NCBI GenBank assembly: GCA_035041965.1
Contig: JAPYMA010000563.1
Location: forward strand, 1-64,000
DNA: 64,000 bases
Direction: 5' to 3'
Source: Anisakis pegreffii
Taxonomy: Eukaryota; Nematoda; Chromadorea; Rhabditida; Anisakidae
Positions 1 through 12,936 of this stretch are shown in pieces (the stretch's first letter is position 1; the number at the start of each line of letters is the position of its first letter). A program made the position numbers and the translations under genes. The notes under the pieces were generated by a model, which made no database searches, had not been told where the DNA came from, and saw nothing but the letters and a program-made list of their open reading frames with translations.

Positions 1-541
1 CAGTACATTTGAATTTGATTTCTGAACAATTTTTTATGGCTCTCAACTGATTAATATCATTACGAAGATGTTTTAAGAAACGCGAGGTGTTTCATGAATA
101 AGATGTTTTAAGCGATGAATATGAAAATGTTTGAAGAAAATGCGAAAAAAGGTGTATATATTATTCATATCTTTACTGATGCTTCCAGGTCAACATGTAA
201 AGCCATTAGAAAATTTTCAGATCTAGCCTTCACTTTTTGAAGTCTGCCAGCTGTTTTGGAAATTGAAAAAGAGAAGGGAAGAAAATTTGTCATTTTTCCG
301 AATTCATTTTTGAATACTTAAGTCAGTTTCCAACGCGGATGTTTTGACGGATCCGGAGGCACTGAAGGTTTACGTAGAGGTTCCTAGCCATTCCACATAG
401 ATGAACATTTAGTTTATTCATCAGTGAATCCTTACCAAACACCATCAAATTATTCATTTATTTTCCAATGTCACCAGCATCACGATCAAATAATTGCGGC
501 TCAAAATTGTGCCACTGAAGTCAATCATGTGTTTCACAAAT
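1..541. other. Intergenic AT-rich flank
   Basis: No coding signal, RNA gene or clear repeat was seen. Only short ORFs without splice context occur. Confidence 0.5.
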
Positions 542-1123
542 TCATGATCGCTCATCAACATAACAGCGATGTTGGTGTCGCCGACGCCCCGTTCTCGAAA
601 TGTTTTTACGGATTGTTTGCATTCTAATCACCCCTCTATGATCAACGAAATACCCGGAATTATACACTGGAGCAGGAGCATGTTCAATTCGCCTTCTGCT
701 TACCGAACGATTGCGACGTTTCAGCGTTCCATATCCATGATTGTTTTGCAGCGAAATTAATGCTGGTAATGAGTGACTGGTTGTCGGTGATTCCGGTCGA
801 CAACTTAAACTTCTTGAACGTTTTCTAGCGTGGCGCGACGGTAATGCTCTTGTGTTTCTTGTTAGGTGATGTGGCGCTGAGTGAGCTCGTTCTTGAAATT
901 TTGAACGGAGGACGTCCATTTTCAAAGGTTTCTTATGCGTTCGTTTTCGATCATGATTGCATTTTGAACAATTGTTCCGTGGTATTGCATTTTTAGTCGG
1001 TTTGGTCGAATATGAGGACACTTTATCACGCTTCAAATGCTGGCCAGACAATCGTTTATCATGTATCAAACGACAATCTTTTGCTACGGACATTTTCGAC
1101 ATTATTGGAGGTCGCTTAGCTTT
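542..1123 (-). CDS. Hypothetical basic protein, single exon or last exon
   Basis: This is an open frame read on the minus strand, with a stop at 544-542. The first ATG of the frame is at 1102. A strong acceptor (TTTTCTTCAG) ends at 1124, 21 nt before that ATG, so it could be a cis-spliced exon or a trans-splice site of a one-exon gene. The 186-residue product is very rich in Arg, Lys, Ser and His, with clusters such as KRSRSLSCR and RTGRRRHQHR, which suggests a nucleic-acid-binding or disordered protein. No family was recognised. The next gene upstream on the same strand ends at 1699. I could not find a donor there that joins in phase, so I treat the two as separate. Confidence 0.45.
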   Translation of the reverse strand, partial: KAKRPPIMSKMSVAKDCRLIHDKRLSGQHLKRDKVSSYSTKPTKNAIPRNNCSKCNHDRKRTHKKPLKMDVLRSKFQERAHSAPHHLTRNTRALPSRHARKRSRSLSCRPESPTTSHSLPALISLQNNHGYGTLKRRNRSVSRRRIEHAPAPVYNSGYFVDHRGVIRMQTIRKNISRTGRRRHQHRCYVDERS

Positions 1124-1698
1124 CTGAAGAAAAGATCACCTGTGGCGAGTAGCACTTTCTGTAATTGTCATGGTATGGGCTATGATACTATTGCATATTT
1201 AACCACCTAGATCCTCGTCAAGTTTCTCACAAAAATTTGTGACATTCGCTTGTTCTTAGCAATAATAATGATGACACGTTAAAGCAATTCATGAATTTCA
1301 AACGATTAGCCTCGATAGAGAATTCAACGGAAAAAACATACGTTATTCATATTCTTTGATTGATGTTGTTCACTTTTCCTTTTGCGTTTTTCAATTTTTA
1401 CAGGAATCTAAAAACGTAACGGAATTATCGCATCAGTATTCATTGAAAATTGCACATATATACGTTGTTTTGCGGTCATGTTTAGACTTTTCGGATAATG
1501 TTTTAAAGTTCATGCTATTGGGACAATAAGAATGAAATTGTCAGTGAGGATTCCATGACTAACGAAGAATGCAGCATAAACAGAGGCGTCATTTCATGTA
1601 CCTCAACTTGAACCCACATAACCGGCGCAAAAACATCATATCAATCAAATGGTATCACTTCATACAGAATTCTAATGTAATCTCGCTGATTCGACTTA
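1124..1698. other. Gap between two hypothetical genes
   Basis: About 575 bp of AT-rich sequence without a supported gene. It could be the intergenic region, or an intron if the two flanking minus-strand reading frames belong to one gene. Confidence 0.4.
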
Positions 1699-2570
1699 TC
1701 AAACCTTCAGTACAATTTGATTATCCTCAATTGTTACAGTCGGAGCCACTGGACGTTGCATTACATAACGTTTGATTTTATATTTGTCATAACTGTTTCC
1801 ATGATTCTTTAAGCGACTATTCTTCAGTACTCCTCTCCGTTTTGATGCTATCTCTTCAAGAGTTTTTTCTTTTATTGGTCTTGCCGATTCCCGATGCTCT
1901 TCTTTTGCTTTTGTTTGCATTTCATGACATTTATTCGGGATGTGATTGAATCTTTTGTCTTTGGTTGCTGCATGAAACGTTATTTCGTTTTTCAGAATGC
2001 CATTCTGATCCGCGAGAATCTGTCCTCTTGATTCACCAGGTTCCCTTCGAAGACCCAATAGATATTCGATGGATTTTGAATGTTTAGCTGAAGCATAATA
2101 ACTTCAAAACTCAAAACTACAAATTGCAATTACTTTCATTTCTAATATAGCAATTTTTCATAAACTGTGAATCGTACTGTTAATTCAATCAACACAAGAC
2201 AATATCACACACTCACGTTCATTCCCATCAAACTCTTCTTTATTCGAACTTCCTTCTGAAGACGATTGTTCATTAAAACGGTCTGCAGCAGCTTCTTGAT
2301 CGCTTATGACTGATACAATCTCTTGATCATCATCAGTTTTGGATGCACTTTCACTCTGGTTTTTTTCCATTTCAGTGGGTTGCTTTAGGACAATGTTATA
2401 AGCATTGATAGGATCTTCGATTTTTGCTTCGAGTCGGCTTTTGCTTAATGGTTCTTTCCTGCTCATCTGCGTCCGATCAAAATTCACATCATCTTCTGTT
2501 GCAGCCTGGAATGACGTTGGGTATGTTATATGAACTTGACGATTATATATGAAGAATCCGTTTTAGCCAT
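1699..2570 (-). CDS. Hypothetical charged protein
   Basis: Two phase-compatible exons are well supported on the minus strand: 2505-2217 (acceptor ATTCCAG, donor GTGAGT) and 2087-1699 (acceptor GCTTCAG, ending in a stop). A first exon 2570-2541 starting MAKTDSSYII would fit, but it needs an intron of only 35 nt, so the start is uncertain. An alternative start is an ATG inside the 2505-2217 exon. The protein of about 235 residues is rich in Glu, Ser, Lys and Arg, with an acidic serine-rich first half and a basic second half. The short hydrophobic stretch KSIEYLLGLR opens the last exon. No family was recognised; it is probably a disordered nuclear or cytosolic protein. Confidence 0.5.
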
Positions 2571-3035
2571 TGATTTTTTCCCAATGTTTACATGTGTTCG
2601 TGCTTCGCTATGAATTCAATCGTAAGGGAGCATGTTCATAAGAGCGATCAAAGTGATCTTGTGAACCAACGGAATAATCAACACCTCTCTGAAATTTGTT
2701 GAATAAGCTAGAGGCAGCCTCTTCGACATGACCAGCTAGCTTCAATCAATCAGTATAAAATGGCACTGGTTTAATACATGCAGCATCGTGAACTGTCTAC
2801 AATTAGCATATTCTACAGGAGATTAAGAATACTTTCGAATTATTCTTATCCTTTTTAACGTTTTTTTATTATATGCGACATAAAATTGACTTCTTATATT
2901 CGCGAAAAAAATTGCAGGTGAGCGGCTAACGATAAGCAAAATTTCGATGCCTTACATTGCCAGATGATTCTTTCGGCTGACGAACGAGAAAAGCGTTTTG
3001 CTAATGCAATAAATAATTTGTTTTTGACTGTTTTA

Positions 3036-3100
3036 ATTTTTGCTTGACTGTTTCAGTTCTCCTTCAGGAAAAAGACGAACTGAAACAGTCAAGTAAAAAT
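3036..3100. repeat. Inverted repeat (hairpin), 24-bp arms
   Basis: The arms 3036-3059 and 3077-3100 are reverse complements with one mismatch, around a 17-nt loop. The core GACTGTTTCAGTTC recurs just downstream at about 3103-3122, so this is a small nest of repeated and inverted motifs. Confidence 0.8.
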
Positions 3101-4728
3101 TGACTGTTCAACTGTTTCAGTTCTTCAGGAAGGAACTGAGCGTGAAAATGGATAAGGATCATTTGCCTCGATGATTGTTTCAGTTGTCCGTTGAATAGGT
3201 AATTCAATTAAAAGTTGTTACTGAAAATAAAGTTTTGTGAAACAGGTTCAGGATAAGCTTCGACTGAAAATTCAACGGATATCTGCTATTTCCTGATCGC
3301 CCAAATGTGATATCTAATGTAACTGAATTCTAGACCGAACACAACAATTCATGTTTCATTTTATATTGATTCAGGGACTCTGATAATAATATTAAAATCA
3401 AATTCACTCAGTGTGGTCCTTCAACTGTGTCAATGGAAACTTTTCCAGCATCGGTAAGAACCTGACTTCATTGAGAATATGCAGTGTCACGATAAATTGG
3501 TTAAAGAGTTCAATCAGAAATGCTTCCACTCCTCCAAGGTACGTTAATCTGACTTATTTTTCTGAACCAGAACTCAGTTGGAGAAAGATAAATAATATAG
3601 CAACTGTGTGAAATTTGATAATGGCTATTGCTCGTACTGATCAATTGCAGCAGTCCAATTATTGATGGCAGTTTGGTTACATATAACTGATGATATCAAT
3701 TGGTGATGTTCAGAATTTTTAGAAGAAAATTCACTTTCAAAATTCAGTGTGAAATATAACTTTCGAACGAAGGGCTCTTCCAGATTTTTTATGCTTTCAT
3801 TACACATCTGTGCTGTCAAATATTTGCGATCAATGGGTGGACATTAACGTTGTTATTGAGAAGACGATCCCTCATTGTTTTTTGACCTGTTTGTTTCTTT
3901 TTTTGTTCCATCCTCAAAAGATTTTTAATCCAAACCAAAAACTTTTTGGGATTTTCCATATTTTTTTGACTTTACCAGAAACCATTTTCTATGGAATTCA
4001 CATCGTGGGTAATTAAACCTTTTATCAATATGATAAAATAATACGCACGCAGAATATACGGAATATGAATTACATCACAACATACATATACGAAACTTTT
4101 CTAGCACAATTTATCGTAGATTATCGTATCACTGATTACAAAAATGGAGTTGTCTTGCCAGCTTCATCTTTTTATACTTCAGGATAATTGGCGTGTTGAC
4201 CTTAGATTCATGAGTTTACAGACGCCGAAGTTACCTGATTAATTTTGAACTTTAAGCATTTTTAATAATGACCCATGATGTGGTCGAACGTGTTCTCTGG
4301 TTAACAGTACTTTTGATATAATTTAGTTGAGATTAGTGAGGGCAAACGATCTCTGAACACCGAGGTGTTTAATTTGCATAGTTCATCGGCTTCGAGTTCC
4401 GAGAATCACATTATACAAAGAACTATGCAAGCTCTCTTTTGCATTGCAGAGAACTGTGCGAGTTCTCTTCGATGCTAAAGTTTAATAAACAAGAAATTTT
4501 ATTTTCAATAACGAACCTCTGTTCAGTGAACTGTCTGATCTGACTAGTGATGTCTCTATTCCAGTTATCCTGTTCTATTCCTGCTCTGTTTCTTGGAATA
4601 GAATAGAGGAACAGTTTAGAACATAATAGAGCCATTTTTGAGCCAAAAAACAGAATGGAACAGTTTTCAACAGACTTTGGCTGTTTTTACACTGTTCTCT
4701 TAGAATACTGCAGTGAGATAAATTACCA

Positions 4729-4860
4729 TTGCTCTATTATTGTTATATTTATCATTATTTATCATTATTAAATTTATTATTATATTTGTACATTTTAATG
4801 TTATTGTTATTGTTACTATCATTATTATCATTGCAATTATTATATTTATTATCATTATTC
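4729..4860. repeat. TTA/ATT low-complexity tract
   Basis: This is an interrupted TTA/ATT trinucleotide microsatellite. It explains the long Leu/Tyr-rich open frame on the plus strand here. Confidence 0.8.
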
Positions 4861-5002
4861 TTTACTCACAATCAGTGGATGATTCAACGAGAAAATTTTA
4901 ACCAACTCCGAAGTCACACGCTATCACAGATGCATGTATGGATCATTTTGCGGGCACAACATTCGTTACAAACGAATGAAACGATAGAATTAAAGAATTC
5001 AT

Positions 5003-8000
5003 TCAAAAAGCAGAATTGGCAGCACCCTGGTTATCGAAATAAACCGGTGTTGGGTTCAGTATCCGTGGTTTGCGATTGGTGTGATGTCTTTGACGACCGC
5101 CGAGTGCAGTTTCGAGATTGATTTCGGGATATATGCATTCGATTCCGGAGAATTTATGGTTCGACAGCAGTTCTTTGTGCAGCGATCGGGCATTCAAATC
5201 CGTATGGTCATACCAGTGATGCTGTAACACTGAAAACAGAGCACTGTCTCAGATTTTAATCATCAGTTATCAATCCCTCATGCAAAATCGATGAGTTGAA
5301 GTGGAATGAGGTTGCAAAGAGATGGAATTTGCTTACCTCCGTTATCGTAACGAACACTGATCTTCACTTTGCCATATTCTACATCCGAGAATCGCACAAG
5401 AAGACAAGATCGAGGACACGCTCTCAGCAACTCTTCTGCTTCATCTTTACCACAAAATCCATACACCAATCTGAATTCATCACATTCAAATATTGCTTCA
5501 CTCAAACTTTGATCTTGATGGTCATAAGCCAAAGTGATAAAATGCCTGAATGAAGTAATCAATACCCATCCATCCACATCTGATAAAGATATTTATTCAC
5601 AATTTCGGCTAATTTGAAGAACCAATCAAAGAATGCCACCAATTTCCATTCGCCATCACTCGACGTTCGTTTTGTTGTGAACTCTTGACAAACAGCTAAC
5701 TGAAGTCAGCATTTATTACTCCTCCATAAGGATCATTATGGTTCGATGCATCACTTGAAAACTGAATGTACGTGTACTTATCACTTACTTTCAAAAAATT
5801 TTCCAGGTTCACTTGGCCATTCGAGTCTGGTTTTAGTCTCATGATAATGTGTTCTTTTTCCTGAAATTCTCGACAGGATTGGATAGCAATTATTCGATGA
5901 AACGATTTAACGGTGCATTTCACATTATCGCATATCCAACAACCAATCAAACTTTTCAATTGAAAATATTAAACCGATATCAATATCAAGTGGATTAACC
6001 AAACAATTCTTCATAAGCGTTTTATGTTAGTACTCACGTGATCAGTGAACATTCTCGGTTTTACTATGGATGGACCATCAGTGGACTTTTGAGGCGTTTC
6101 AACGATCGCCTGGAATGGACGCATACAACATCAACTGACTTCAATGTTCAACGTTTATCCTTCAATAAGAAAACTTACTTGAAATTTCATCTCCAACGCA
6201 TCCGCCAATTCACGATAGTCAACACTCGTCGGTATGTCACTCAACGGACGTCTCACCTGGAATTCTATGTCACATCTTATTCTGCTCAACTACTATCGAT
6301 CACATTCATTGATCTATTCATTATCGATGATTCCCTCGATCAGTAACGGAGATTAGTAATCATACTGATAAAAGCAAAAAGTAATCAAAGCATATGAAAA
6401 ATACCAAATCAGCAAAAGATCTCTCCAAGAATAATCTCGCCTCCACGTCACTCTTCGGACCAACCAAGACAGCGAATGGTAACGAGACCTTTTTACCGAT
6501 GAGGGTGATACCGTGCGCTGCCTTCAGATTGATGCTGTAGCAGAGGCAGTATCGCTTCGTTGCAACTGAATCACGCCGGAGTTGGCCTTTTTTAGCGACG
6601 CGCTGAAATTCGATAGCCCGAATAAGTATCGGCTACTGAGTTCAAATCAATAAGTGGATTCATTATCCAGCAAGTGAGCAGAGATACGTTCATCAATATA
6701 TGTCGTTGATCGAACAACTTGCGTCAATTATTCAGTTATTAATATTAGTCTAATTGCAAGAAAGCGCGAACCATATCATCGAATTTGGCTTTCACACCTC
6801 GACCTTCTTTGCTTTCAAATACGGACGACGGAGGTTCGATCGCAAATTCTTCGTTCTCGAAACTAAAATTGAGGTGAAAATCAGTCGAGACGATGCAAGA
6901 ATGTCTCTTGATGATCTCTTCAAGGATATCAGAGTACAAAAATCGCACCACTTTATCAATCAACGATATGAATGCAACTGCCTTCTGAAATCATAACTCA
7001 CTAACATATCATGATAAGCATTGTTCAACAGTTGTCGCGCCGTATCGTCCGTTATCAAGAAACATTTTATCTCCACACCGTCACCTTCTTGATCCACCCC
7101 AAACGCATGACCACCGAGCACTCTGCAAATTAGTCCGTTTCTACACTCGAAAACTTGCGCAAACTCTTCACTCATATGCATATCAAAAATTAAACTCGTT
7201 TGGGCATATCAAAGAATTAGAATCGCCAGTTGTAAAAGATGCATAAGCTTAAAGTAATAATCAGATTTTGTGGTATAAATGTTTTGAATCGTAGTTCCTG
7301 CGTGGCACTCTACCAACCGAATATAATGATGCCATCAGGTCATCGAGATGCCATCGATCGAGAGCAAAAATTTGCGTTCAAATGAATGGATTGAATGAAA
7401 ACATCCTCTCCTAACCTGATTTCAGTATTGAACCAAAATCGACTCCTGCGATGGTTCTCAGCTTCACCACATTTAACGATCACTGATGGTGGTTGTCTTG
7501 ATACAATAATCGAATAGTACAAGAAGTAATGCGCCATTTGTTGTAACTTAGAATATAACGAATTGAATGTGTCATCTCCAAATCTCTCTTGTAGATATCT
7601 AACTCCTGACATCGTTTGTTCCAATAGCTCGCCAAAATACTCGAATCTAAAATTATTGACTTCATTCAATGGTGATGGCAATATTAGTAATAATAATAAT
7701 GATAATGGCAGAAACACAACAAATCAAACTAACTGCTGATGGATGGTGTCAAGAACCCGATAATGCACTTGCTGTGTCCATAAAGTACCAATACTAAGTT
7801 TTTGTTGCCTTGCAGCCCATGAGTATAGCACATCACCCATCAGATATTGCTTCTCTTCTTCCAATGCCGCGTATAATTCCATTGATGTATTCACGATCCT
7901 CTTCAATTAATCTCTTCATTATCATTATCAGTATTGATCTCTTCGTTTGCTTCAACTCAGCTCCATCATTCCGAATTATCCGGTGTCAAAGTAGGAATAT

Positions 8001-8484
8001 TTTCTAATTAGGTCAAATAAAACTACAAACCGAAATAAGTTGTGGCTGTTCGTTGGGCGGTACTTTGCCGGATAGTAGCATATCGACATCGTCTTTGAAC
8101 AACTGTAATTATCCATATCAATTATTCAGTTATGAACTCACCATTGCCAATCATACTCGGGTAAGTTTGACTGTTCTCATGCATATAGTCATCACCAATA
8201 AAGTGGATATGTAGTTTACATGTAATCCAAAGTGCATTGAGCTCGAAATTAGTTCGTGCCCACTTTGATATTTCGTTAATTCAGATCGACAACTGCATCA
8301 AACATACAAATAAAATCGTAGAAGATTTAGAGTTCACCTGATAAATTTCAGCCGAGATGTTGTGCTTATTGACGAATTGCGAATCGACATTGGGAGCTTC
8401 TGGAGGACTTCCGACGTTTGAGAAAGGACTGCTCACGTTCGATAACGACACTGTTGAATCGGTTATTGATTCAGTGTAATCCAT
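5003..8484 (-). CDS. STAT family transcription factor
   Basis: STAT proteins are latent transcription factors that dimerise through SH2-phosphotyrosine contacts and bind DNA. Thirteen minus-strand exons join in phase: 8484-8338, 8102-8031, 7900-7734, 7646-7416, 7122-7002, 6906-6772, 6602-6405, 6256-6179, 6109-6038, 5860-5789, 5681-5566, 5470-5337, 5229-5003. They encode about 589 residues. The coiled-coil remnant ends in FNTEIR. The DNA-binding region includes ITLIGKKVSLPFAVLVG. The linker ends FFDWFFKLAEIV. The SH2 domain has GFCGKDEAEELL and the phosphotyrosine-pocket motif LLVRFSD near residue 495. The usual STAT tail follows, with ECIYPEINLETALG and a candidate tyrosine in PVYFDNQ near residue 578. 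The N-terminal tetramerisation domain is absent. The start of the sixth exon is the least certain boundary. Nematodes have sta-1 and sta-2; I cannot say which this is. Confidence 0.88.
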
Positions 8485-9746
8485 CTTATCAGTGCGATGA
8501 GTGGATGTATATCGCTAGCGATAATAAGGTGTTACAAGATTGGACAGCAAAACAGTTTGTGATATGATGCGTGACTGAATTGGTAGGCCGAGATTCGGCG
8601 TTTGGGCAGTTATTGGTAGCTGCTATTGGTGTCAGATTGCATTGCAGTTTTATGATTTGTTTGTGAAGAAGTTAAGAAATTTGTTATGAAATAAGTTGAG
8701 TGAGACAAACAGGCAACCGGTTTGATGATGGCGATGGAAATATCGAGATGTTGGCGGTGAGAAGATGCTAGAGTAAGGAGAGGTGAGAAATGCATGGAAG
8801 GATTGACGATGGGACACGTAAATTTATTTTACATCTTAAAAATAGAATGGTTTGTGTGAAACACTGATTGTTCATGTGACACAACATGCTATTTCATCGG
8901 TCAATTGATCACGGTGATACTCCGCTAATCATGAGTCATTTTTTATTCTTTGAAACATCAAACGAATCTTAACTTGCCTTCTCTATTGTTTTAGATTATT
9001 TCTCGTAAATAAATCATGCACTCATTATCGTCACAATGTTTCTGTCATGACCAACGACCATAATTATGTAGCGAATCATTAAAACGATCGGTGTGAAGGC
9101 AGTGATCGTTCAATGAATGATGCTACATCCTTCACTTTCAGTTGGTAACCGTATCGTGATTATCATTTACACCATCTGCATACAATTATTCATACCATCT
9201 TTGGTAAATTTTTCAACTCTGTAATTTCTAAAAAAATTTCGAAATTGAAATATTGAAGACTACCGGCAGAAAATTAGTAAAGCAATTGGTAAAATTATCA
9301 AAAACAATCAGTAATAGTAAAACAACAGTCTTTTCGAGGGGCGTCAATGATGTCATTCAAAAGGACACTTATTTATGACCGTAGTCGAGTAGAATGCGCA
9401 ATGACAATGGGACTTGCTGATATAAATATTTTTGCTGAAATGCAATCGAATGAATCAAATGAGAAATAAATTTATTTAATACATCTAAAAATAGCCAATT
9501 ACCTATGAATGAATGATAATAATAACAATCAATAATAACAAATAACTAAATGACATTTAATCGACATCGAATAATATCACAGATAACGATATCTTCAAAG
9601 CAAACGCTTTGTTGGTATCTTATCCACAAGGTATCATCAAGCAGTCGAAAACACACCTCGGAGCTAGCTTCAGACTAGAACCGAATAATACTTTCAGGGT
9701 GACGGTAACAAGCGAAAGCTATGATAAAATATGTGCACTCATCAAA
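8485..9746. other. Intergenic region upstream of the STAT gene
   Basis: About 1.26 kb lies between the STAT start and the stop of the SLC12-like gene, both on the minus strand. It should hold the STAT promoter. No specific motif could be assigned. Confidence 0.5.
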
Positions 9747-12427
9747 TTAGAACGTGATCTTGATTGGTGCTCTAAAGGCGATCAGTCTCGGTAAATGATC
9801 TCCGATCACGTCCAGCGACAGCAATAATCTGGATGCGGTTGTTGCCTCTTGTCGTGCCCTCGGTAAATTCACCAACACCAAATCAGCATTCGATGATATC
9901 GATCGAATCAGATTATTTACGCTTGGATTTATCGTTGTATCTGCCTAAAATCAATTATCAATTGAAACCAAATCTCGATACCAAATTCAAATTAAACTAC
10001 TTCGTATGCAGTCAACCACCGCAAACCATGCAGTAATCATTCAATAATTTCCTCATCTCCAATAACTAACTCTCCAATAGTTTTCTTGTTCCATCTCAAG
10101 CAATCTTGAACACATCACAATCGAACATTTGATTGTGTTTGTCCTCTTCTGTCATGAACATAATGAATCTTTCAAAAGCAACGCTCAACTCACCAGAGGT
10201 ATTTTATGCTTATTATGTTCAGATGTGACACATGATGATTTCGGAGAACGTTTTGAATTAGTCATATCTTTTGGTTTGGCACCTCGAATAATAAATTATT
10301 TTAATTTGTGTAAAGTCGATACAAATCTGCTAAGTTCACGTTCAATTTCCTCATAGAATACTCATCATTTTCCATGGAAAATACTCATCACACAACTAAC
10401 AACACAATATCCTTAGTGAATAAATACTGATCAAGCGTTTCACCTAATATAACTGAACATAATGCCATTATACACTAATCCAAACGAACTTCCGTAGGCA
10501 TTCAGATCGTCAGCAGGTAACGACTTGAATTCTACGCGACCCACTCGAAGTCTCACATCACGAATTCTGTGTTCGATATTCTCCTTTACTAATTCCAATT
10601 CGTTGTCTTTCAAAAGTGCGAATATTCGTAATCTGTAAACAAACAACACTTATCCATTGAACATAATAACGATATCGTGATAATCACCACTAAAGCAATC
10701 TCATATCATACCATATCACTACTGCTGTGTTAAAAATCATTAATCATGACAACTGATTTGATCAGCACCATTCTACGACGCAATTATTTGTTTCTATGCA
10801 CTTTGTAACAACGCAGCATATTGTTATCTCAATGAAATGAAATAAAGTGAAACAAAACAAAAACGATTTCGGTGAGCATAAACACTACTCAATCAGCATT
10901 AGCGTTGCTGCTTGAATGCAATGTAAAATTAGATAGTTTATGAAATGAACGTCAGTATCTTCAAAGCATCAATCATCAAGCAGAAGCGCCTTAAATTGAA
11001 GTGAAACAGTTCTAGGAACTGACTGTGTGAATGTCCATCGATTACTGCGACTTATCAAATAAACGAATGACAATATCAGATCATCATCTTCAACGATCCA
11101 CCACAGATCCATTGTTGACTGAAATCCAATTCATACCATTCTTTCTTTGAACGACCAAAAACAGTTCTCAATGATATTCCTTAAAAAATTAACATCGAGA
11201 ATGATATTTCTAATTTTTTCAGGAAAACAAACATACTGAAAGACAAATCACCGTCAAAGAGGATGGAACCGGCTTCCAAAGATCCCCTTTGCAAACAATT
11301 AAATATTTATCGATTGTTGACGCTATACAACTCCACAGCTCACCCTGGCCTGGATTTATGCTGAAATTGATACGATATTGTTTTCAGCTTCATATCTCTT
11401 CATTTAACGGTTCATTACTTTCTTCAAGCTTAATAACACTATTTCAAGCCTGAAAATTGCTCGAACGTATGAAAAAACGGATGTGAACAGTATAGAATAG
11501 CGATAATTTGCGTGGTGCCATCAGCGTGGTCATCAAATTTGATCATTTGGAAGTCATTGTCAGAATATCTCTATGAATAACTCAAATGGTAATTCAGAAT
11601 GAATCGAAATGGACCAACAAATTAGTTGCTTTGCCACATTTTGGAAAGTCGAGGATGACGGTATTCGGGTTGAGAATGCCCAGACCAGAGCACTGTATCA
11701 CGGCACTTGCGGTTTCGTTCAATTCGTCCAGATTTTCGTAAGACACAACCAGCTGATGAGCGTTTAAACACGATTCACCGATCTGTTCATGCATCACAAT
11801 GTATCACGCAAATGAATTTCTTTACGTTTTGATGATGCAAACACTCGCTTAACATTCACAATCCATAAACTTTGAGATTTTGAAATACTTGAAACTGACC
11901 ATTTTCCTGACCGCATCATCAACCATTCTCAAATACTGCGGTGTGTCTGGATCTTGTGTTCGGCCCTGAAAACCGCCATTCCCTTGAAAATTACCCAACT
12001 GATCTGTTGCGTACGCCATCGACTCTTAGGAATATGAATGGCGAACTCATGTCAGCGCATATCAGTTCATCACGTATCGAGTTCGAATGCTATGATAACC
12101 TCGTATGTTTTACTGACATATAATATGTGAATGACTCATAGCAATCTAAGAGGCTCCAACGAAAATGCTATGAATATTTCTGAGAACAGACTTCACCTCG
12201 CAAAGAAGTGCAACGATATTGGTTAAAGCGCCCTCTCTGATCCACTCACCAACAGCGATCAACTTCTGACAGTCTACGAACCACTCCTTGGTCTCATCCA
12301 AATGCAGAATCAACAACTTCGGATACCAGCACTTTGTCGTATCCAAATGGTTCTCTACCCAATTCAAAATGAAACACGCCAAATTCACTCGCCATCCTGC
12401 TATTAAACTCCACAGTGTCATCATCAA
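9747..12427 (-). CDS. SLC12 cation-chloride cotransporter, C-terminal domain only
   Basis: Seven minus-strand exons join in phase: 12427-12197, 12022-11900, 11782-11619, 11286-11194, 10632-10490, 10282-10194, 9944-9747. They encode 346 residues. They match the cytosolic C-terminal domain of SLC12 transporters in order. The end of the last membrane helix is LIAGWRVNLACFILNW. WYPKLLILHL corresponds to the family motif WRPQxLLL, and CSGLGILNPNTVILDFP to SGLGxxxPNTVxLG. DGDLSFSM and LRIFALL follow, then NADLVLVNLP and a short tail. The twelve-helix domain that makes these proteins transporters is not found. Upstream lie a tRNA gene and moc-2 on the other strand. The first exon may instead begin at an acceptor near 12432 of a longer gene. 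The 11286-11194 exon start is uncertain; about 50 residues of the family are missing before it. Confidence 0.75.
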
Positions 12428-12769
12428 TCTTATTCAATGAATCAAAATCCATCGAATGTTAATTCAACTCCTAAGCCACGTTGAAAATTATGTAGATTTG
12501 CTAGTTACTGACTCAGTGAGCCGTGATTGTCACATGCAAATTTATTGAATATCTTCGTTATGCGTCACAATTTCATATTCATCCGATTGATTTTAAATGC
12601 TCTTGTTGTGATGTGAACGATTGATGTTTGCAGCACTTTTAACTGCAATTGTTCTATTTTGATTTCATTTACAACTTCTTGATGCTTCAGCTTATTGTTT
12701 TCCAATACCAGCTTGCACGATAAACCCACCCAAAGTGGGATTATATATTAGAATGAACAATAGAAGTGT

Positions 12770-12842
12770 GGTCTCGTGGTGTAGCGGTTATCACGTCTGC
12801 TTTACACGCAGAAGGTCGCCGGTTCGATCCCGGCCGAGATCA
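12770..12842 (+). tRNA. tRNA-Val (anticodon UAC)
   Basis: This is a 73-nt cloverleaf. The acceptor stem GGTCTCG pairs with CGAGATC with one G-U pair. The D arm is GTGTAGCGGTTATCAC, and the anticodon arm TCTGC-TTTACAC-GCAGA carries UAC. The T arm is GCCGG-TTCGATC-CCGGC, with discriminator A. The A and B box promoters are intact and a T-rich terminator follows at about 12848-12857. No intron is present. Confidence 0.97.
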
Positions 12843-12936
12843 GCGGTTGTTCTTTTTCTCTCCAACGTTAAATAACATAAACATTCATTTTGGAAATTAT
12901 TTCCAACGATTGCACAGTCTTCATCAATCGATTGAA

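Larger units (their letters stand above)
2571..5002. other. Intergenic region with hairpin and TTA microsatellite
   Basis: No gene was supported. It holds a hairpin at 3036-3100, repeated CTGTTC/GAACAG motifs at about 4540-4700 and a TTA/ATT-rich low-complexity stretch at about 4729-4860. The stretch opens long but meaningless leucine-rich frames. Confidence 0.5.

Noticed and set aside
4729..5121. Leu-rich 130-residue frame
   Set aside because: The first part is a TTA microsatellite; the rest is antisense to the last STAT exon.
6038..6346. Plus-strand 102-residue frame
   Set aside because: It is antisense to STAT exons 6256-6179 and 6109-6038.
9609..10356. Several plus-strand frames
   Set aside because: Those at 9609-10036 and 10129-10356 are partly antisense to the last two SLC12 exons, whose minus-strand frames match the family.
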